Shown in pieces: positions 60,801 to 64,000 of a DNA stretch of 64,000 bases. Origin of the DNA: Prevotella sp. E2-28 (GTDB taxonomy: Bacteria; Bacteroidota; Bacteroidia; Bacteroidales; Bacteroidaceae); the NCBI RefSeq assembly GCF_022024055.1, contig NZ_CP091789.1, positions 62,001-126,000 on the forward strand, in the 5' to 3' direction. How positions within the stretch are numbered: position 1 is the first letter of the stretch; every line of letters starts with the position of its first letter. A program made the position numbers and the translations under genes. The notes beneath the pieces were generated by a model. The model was not told the DNA's origin. It saw only the letters and a list, made by a program, of their open reading frames with translations, and did no database searches.

Positions 60801-61017
60801 TTTGATACTGTTCAGGCTGTGTATCTTTTAAGAAAGCAATAAGCTCAGAAACGAGGATGCAGTTATCCTTGTTTTCAGGTTTATTATACTCACTAGCTGG
60901 AATCTCGTGATATTCCATCACAGACGTAGGTTGTCCATTCGCATCCAGTATTGGCTGAGATGTGAGTTGACGGATTATATAATCCTGATATTCTGGCTCA
61001 CTATTAAATCCTGGCAT
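57862..61017 (-). CDS. hsdR: Type I restriction enzyme, restriction subunit HsdR
   Basis: 1051 residues. The N-terminal nuclease domain shows a PD-(D/E)xK site within [20 protein letters not shown] (about 165-190). The superfamily 2 translocase has Walker A [9 protein letters not shown] (near 350), DEAH in [12 protein letters not shown] (near 465), FFAFTATPK, and later [35 protein letters not shown] and TLSRLNR. The C-terminal helical part binds HsdM. It cuts unmodified DNA after translocation. Its length is normal and no break is visible. Confidence 0.95.
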   Translation of the reverse strand: [1051 protein letters not shown]

Positions 61018-61034
61018 ATAGTATCTCCTTTATT

Positions 61035-62384
61035 TTATTTTTTATATGGTTTCCAATCTCTCAAATCCACCTTGCCAGTCACAGCTTCGGTAATGATGGA
61101 GGACTTGTATTTTTTGAGGTCATCAATTTGAGATTGTACATCAGTAATGACACTGCTAAGTTTACATAACTTGGCGTTTACATAGTCAAGAATCCTTTGC
61201 TGCTCTTCGATAGAGGGCACTACAATTGGAAGTAACGAATATTTATCAGCACCAATATTTTGAATAGTGGCTTGAATAAAGACACTATTTTTCCAATTAT
61301 CATATTGGATAGAGTTTGTATATAGGTATAGAAATTCTGGCAAAAGCTTTTCTCCACATTTTGCCTTTATCAAATAACCGGCAAAACAAGCGGCATGATT
61401 TTCGTTAAAAATAAAAGTTTTGCCAACGGTTGCACCACTTCTGGCAAAAAGCACATCACCTTTCTCTAGGAGATAATCATTTGCTTTTTCGGGATCTAAT
61501 GATTTAAAAGTTTCGTCTCTAAGATTACCATATTCGTCTATGTCAGTTATGCGTATATATCTAGGCCAATCAGGATTAGTGGATTCTGCAGATTCATTAG
61601 CACCATATTGAAGTGGTTGAGATAGGAAACGTTTTAGAGAAGAACAATCCCATTTCGCAGGAATCATGCCTAGCCATTCAATACCACTATCTTTCATCTC
61701 AACATCCTTGTCAAGTCCTTTGGTCACAGCCTCACTGATAATGGCAGAACGGTATGCTTTGAGGTCTTCTAGTATCTGTTCCTTTTCTGCAATGGTAGCA
61801 TCAATTTGTCCTACCTTATAATCAAGGTATGATACAATTGTCGTTTGTTCTTCAATTGGAGGAAGTATTACCATTGAATCACTTAATGTGCTCTGAGTGA
61901 CGCTAAACACTTTAACTCCATAGACAGAAGACCGAATTTGGCTCCGCCAACAATCAGTCTTGAACAAATAGGAAAGATATTTGTTATCATTCGATTGAAT
62001 AGATCTTGCTATTATGGAGTGATAACCAGCATATATCAAATAATTATTATCTATATAGACACAATTTCCACATCCCTCCAAATCTTCAGACGTATCAGCG
62101 AAAATGAAGTCTCCTTTGTTAACTTTAGAAGAATTATTACCTTCTATATATGATTTAGGGACATAGCGAAGTAAATGCTGCTCAACTTTTGTGCCTGTAT
62201 TCTGCTTTGAATGAATCTGACCATAGCTTATTACAGGTATGCCTTCTTCAACAAGGTCTGCTTTTGTAATGGACAAACCTCGCCCGAAAGAAAACAGCCT
62301 TTTGAAAGAAACAAGCCTCCATTGACTCGGAATCTTTCCCAGCCACTTGATACCACTATCCTTATATGATTCGTATTGCTTCAT
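61035..62384 (-). CDS. hsdS: Type I restriction enzyme, specificity subunit HsdS
   Basis: 449 residues with two target-recognition domains. Each begins with a repeated stretch (DSGIKWLGKIPSQWR at about 8-22 and DSGIEWLGMIPAKWD at about 232-246). Each ends in a conserved helix (EEQTTIVSYLDYKVGQIDATIAEKEQILEDLKAYRSAIISEAVTKGL and EEQQRILDYVNAKLCKLSSVITDVQSQIDDLKKYKSSIITEAVTGKV). The near-duplicate halves recognise a bipartite target, which cannot be read from sequence. There is no inverted-repeat or second hsdS copy in the window, so no sign of shuffling. A 4-nt gap separates it from hsdM. Confidence 0.94.
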   Translation of the reverse strand: MKQYESYKDSGIKWLGKIPSQWRLVSFKRLFSFGRGLSITKADLVEEGIPVISYGQIHSKQNTGTKVEQHLLRYVPKSYIEGNNSSKVNKGDFIFADTSEDLEGCGNCVYIDNNYLIYAGYHSIIARSIQSNDNKYLSYLFKTDCWRSQIRSSVYGVKVFSVTQSTLSDSMVILPPIEEQTTIVSYLDYKVGQIDATIAEKEQILEDLKAYRSAIISEAVTKGLDKDVEMKDSGIEWLGMIPAKWDCSSLKRFLSQPLQYGANESAESTNPDWPRYIRITDIDEYGNLRDETFKSLDPEKANDYLLEKGDVLFARSGATVGKTFIFNENHAACFAGYLIKAKCGEKLLPEFLYLYTNSIQYDNWKNSVFIQATIQNIGADKYSLLPIVVPSIEEQQRILDYVNAKLCKLSSVITDVQSQIDDLKKYKSSIITEAVTGKVDLRDWKPYKK

Positions 62385-62388
62385 GGTC

Positions 62389-64000
62389 TTAGTCCTCGAA
62401 TATGGATTTAATCATTTCAGCCACCTTTACTTCGCGCTCTTTGATACGTTTAGCAATCTCAGATGAAACCTCCTGTTCGTTAATCTTATAGAAATACTTC
62501 GTGAAGTTGATTTCATAGAGTTTACGCGTCTTAGCAACATCCACCCATGATTCGGGGTCGATGTATGGTAGAACTTCCTCTTGGAAATATTGCTTCCAGT
62601 TGATGTCAAGTGCAATTTTCTCTGTATCACGTTTATTACTGTCAGCTTGTTTCTGACCACGCTTAAGTACTAGCTCATTGTTTTCATCACGCAAAGGTTG
62701 CTCGATGGTAAGTTCATATTGACCAAAATCCTTATTCAGGAATATCTTGGAGAACTCACTCTCCTCAAAGTCCAGATAGAGTTTAAGAATTTGCTGCACA
62801 TGCTCTTCTAATATATCATAACGCTTGTTTCCAAGTGACTTAGCACTCTGCTTACAGAAGTCAACAGCGTTTATAAGCTGTACTTTCCCCTTGCGTTCAG
62901 CAGACTTGTTGTTAGTAAAGAACCACAGATAAGTTGCGATACCAGTATTATAGAAGAGTTCTTTAGGAAGAGCAATAATACACTCCAACCAATCATTTTC
63001 TATTATCCACTTACGGATGTTACTCTCTCCAGAACCTGCACCGCCAGAAAAAAGAGGAGAGCCATTTGTAACTACGCCAACACGGCTTCCTTCGGGTTTC
63101 ATCTTTGAAAGCATATGCTGAATGAACAGTAATTGCCCATCGCTGGTACGTGGAGTACCTGCAAAGAAACGGCCATCTGGGTTTAGACTTTCGTTGATAA
63201 TAAAGTCCTGGTCTTTCTTCCATGTTACACCGTATGGTGGGTTTGCCATAATATAATTAAAGCGAGAAGTAGGGAAGCGGTCTTGGGTAAAAGAGTTGCC
63301 CAACTTAATGTTATCAGCATTCTCACCTGATACCAATGCTTCACTCTTGGCAATAGCATATGATTGCTCGTTTAACTCCTGGCCATAGGTTGTTATGACA
63401 GGTTTCTGTTCCAAATCTCCACAAATATCCTCAAGGATGTATCGCTTACCAACATTAACCATGCCTCCGGTACCACAGGTCGGGTCATAGATAGAACGAA
63501 TGATGCCAGGCATACGCAAATCCTCAGTATCTGGTGTATAGAGAATTGCAGACATCAAGCGTATTACATCACGAGGCGTGAAGTGCTCACCGGCTTGCTC
63601 ATTACTTTGATCGTTAGCAATACGTATGAGTTCTTCAAAAACATAACCCATATCGTGGTTGTCAACAGCTTTGAGTGTAAAGTCTAACTGAGTTATCTCC
63701 TGAATCATACGATAGAGAAGATTATTTCGGTTGAGACGTGCAACAACTTTGTCGAACTGGAAGCATTCGAAGATTATGCGAACCTCTGTATTGAAGCCTG
63801 CCATATAGTTGGTAAAGTTCACAGATACATTCTTCGCGTCATCAAGTAAAGAGAGTAAGGTGTGTTTGGAAGTGTTGTAGAACTTCAGACCTCCAGCTGT
63901 CTTACGAAGTAACGGATCCAACTTTTCCAACGCAATCTTATCCTTGAACTGTTCGTATTGTGCACGAACATTCTTATTATATGGTTCAAGAATGCAGTCC
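62389..64000 (-). CDS. hsdM: Type I restriction enzyme, methyltransferase subunit HsdM (N-terminus outside window)
   Basis: The frame is open to the right edge: before the TTG at 63930 it continues upstream as DCILEPYNKNVRAQYEQFKDKIA, so the true start lies beyond 64000 and the protein is longer than 513 residues. The adenine-N6 methyltransferase motifs are present: AGEHFTPRDVIRLM, SAM-binding DPTCGTGGM, and NPPYG. With HsdS it methylates the target and protects host DNA; with HsdR it forms the restriction complex. It is the most upstream gene visible, so the operon promoter lies outside. Confidence 0.93.
   Translation of the reverse strand, partial: DCILEPYNKNVRAQYEQFKDKIALEKLDPLLRKTAGGLKFYNTSKHTLLSLLDDAKNVSVNFTNYMAGFNTEVRIIFECFQFDKVVARLNRNNLLYRMIQEITQLDFTLKAVDNHDMGYVFEELIRIANDQSNEQAGEHFTPRDVIRLMSAILYTPDTEDLRMPGIIRSIYDPTCGTGGMVNVGKRYILEDICGDLEQKPVITTYGQELNEQSYAIAKSEALVSGENADNIKLGNSFTQDRFPTSRFNYIMANPPYGVTWKKDQDFIINESLNPDGRFFAGTPRTSDGQLLFIQHMLSKMKPEGSRVGVVTNGSPLFSGGAGSGESNIRKWIIENDWLECIIALPKELFYNTGIATYLWFFTNNKSAERKGKVQLINAVDFCKQSAKSLGNKRYDILEEHVQQILKLYLDFEESEFSKIFLNKDFGQYELTIEQPLRDENNELVLKRGQKQADSNKRDTEKIALDINWKQYFQEEVLPYIDPESWVDVAKTRKLYEINFTKYFYKINEQEVSSEIAKRIKEREVKVAEMIKSIFED

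Noticed and set aside
61035..62384. Phase-variable (shufflon-type) hsdS locus
   Set aside because: Only one hsdS is present, with no partial second copy, inverted repeats or tyrosine recombinase in the window.
63000..63930. HsdM starting at TTG 63930
   Set aside because: The same frame continues to the window edge with HsdM-like sequence, so the true start lies outside; the TTG is internal.
1..64000. tRNA, rRNA or transposase genes
   Set aside because: I looked for conserved tRNA/rRNA stretches and for DDE or tyrosine-recombinase motifs in all large frames and saw none I could support.

Overview
The window comes from a member of the Bacteroidota, most probably a gut Bacteroidales of the Prevotella/Segatella type. 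The evidence is the set of Bacteroidetes-only conjugation proteins (TraE, F, G, J, K, M, N, O), promoters carrying the phylum-specific TAnnTTTG box, outer-membrane and lipoprotein families typical of the phylum, and a weak reliance on Shine-Dalgarno sites.

Positions 100-42800 form one conjugative plasmid-like backbone with a near-symmetrical layout. A leftward mating-apparatus block (18044 to 170) encodes a type IV secretion system: two TraE pilin-like proteins, TraF, the TraG/VirB4 ATPase, three secreted accessory proteins, TraJ/VirB6, TraK/VirB8, TraL-like, TraM/VirB10, TraN/VirB9-like, TraO, a lipoprotein, an M23-like peptidase and several unknown proteins. It ends at a strong terminator at 111-158. 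The centre (18.3-29.5 kb) is the replication and partition module: an operon with a degenerate TOPRIM protein, a Rep_3 initiator, an iteron-rich origin, ParA plus a ribbon-helix-helix partner, an AT-rich array of CTTTAATAAA repeats at about 23-bp spacing, a second Rep_3-like initiator, a primase and an XRE regulator. Topoisomerase III follows. A rightward block (31.9-42.8 kb) carries a four-gene run, a candidate oriT, a MOBV relaxase, an OmpA-like protein, a four-repeat protein, two secreted paralogues and the VirD4-type coupling protein. No integrase or transposase is visible. Replication, partition and transfer are all present, so this could be a large conjugative plasmid or an integrated copy of one.

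From 42.8 to 48.9 kb the content looks chromosomal or cargo-like. UxaA (altronate dehydratase) lies divergent to a 52-codon ORF and a KdgF-like cupin, which points to hexuronate use. Then come a GNAT acetyltransferase, an HNH-like protein, an unusual sigma-factor/A1S_2505-domain fusion, a von Willebrand A protein and a Nudix gene broken by an in-frame amber codon.

From 48.5 to 64 kb every gene lies on the minus strand with very small gaps. In transcription order these are HsdM (its N-terminus runs off the right edge), HsdS, HsdR, a 913-residue zinc-ribbon protein, a small membrane protein, a tightly coupled trio (511-residue unknown, 868-residue double-HKD PLD-family protein, 222-residue papain/C39-like cysteine peptidase), a Sir2 deacylase and the Nudix pseudogene. 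The trio does not match a defence system I can name and is the best candidate here for an undescribed system. It sits downstream of, and perhaps in the same transcript as, a type I restriction-modification locus.
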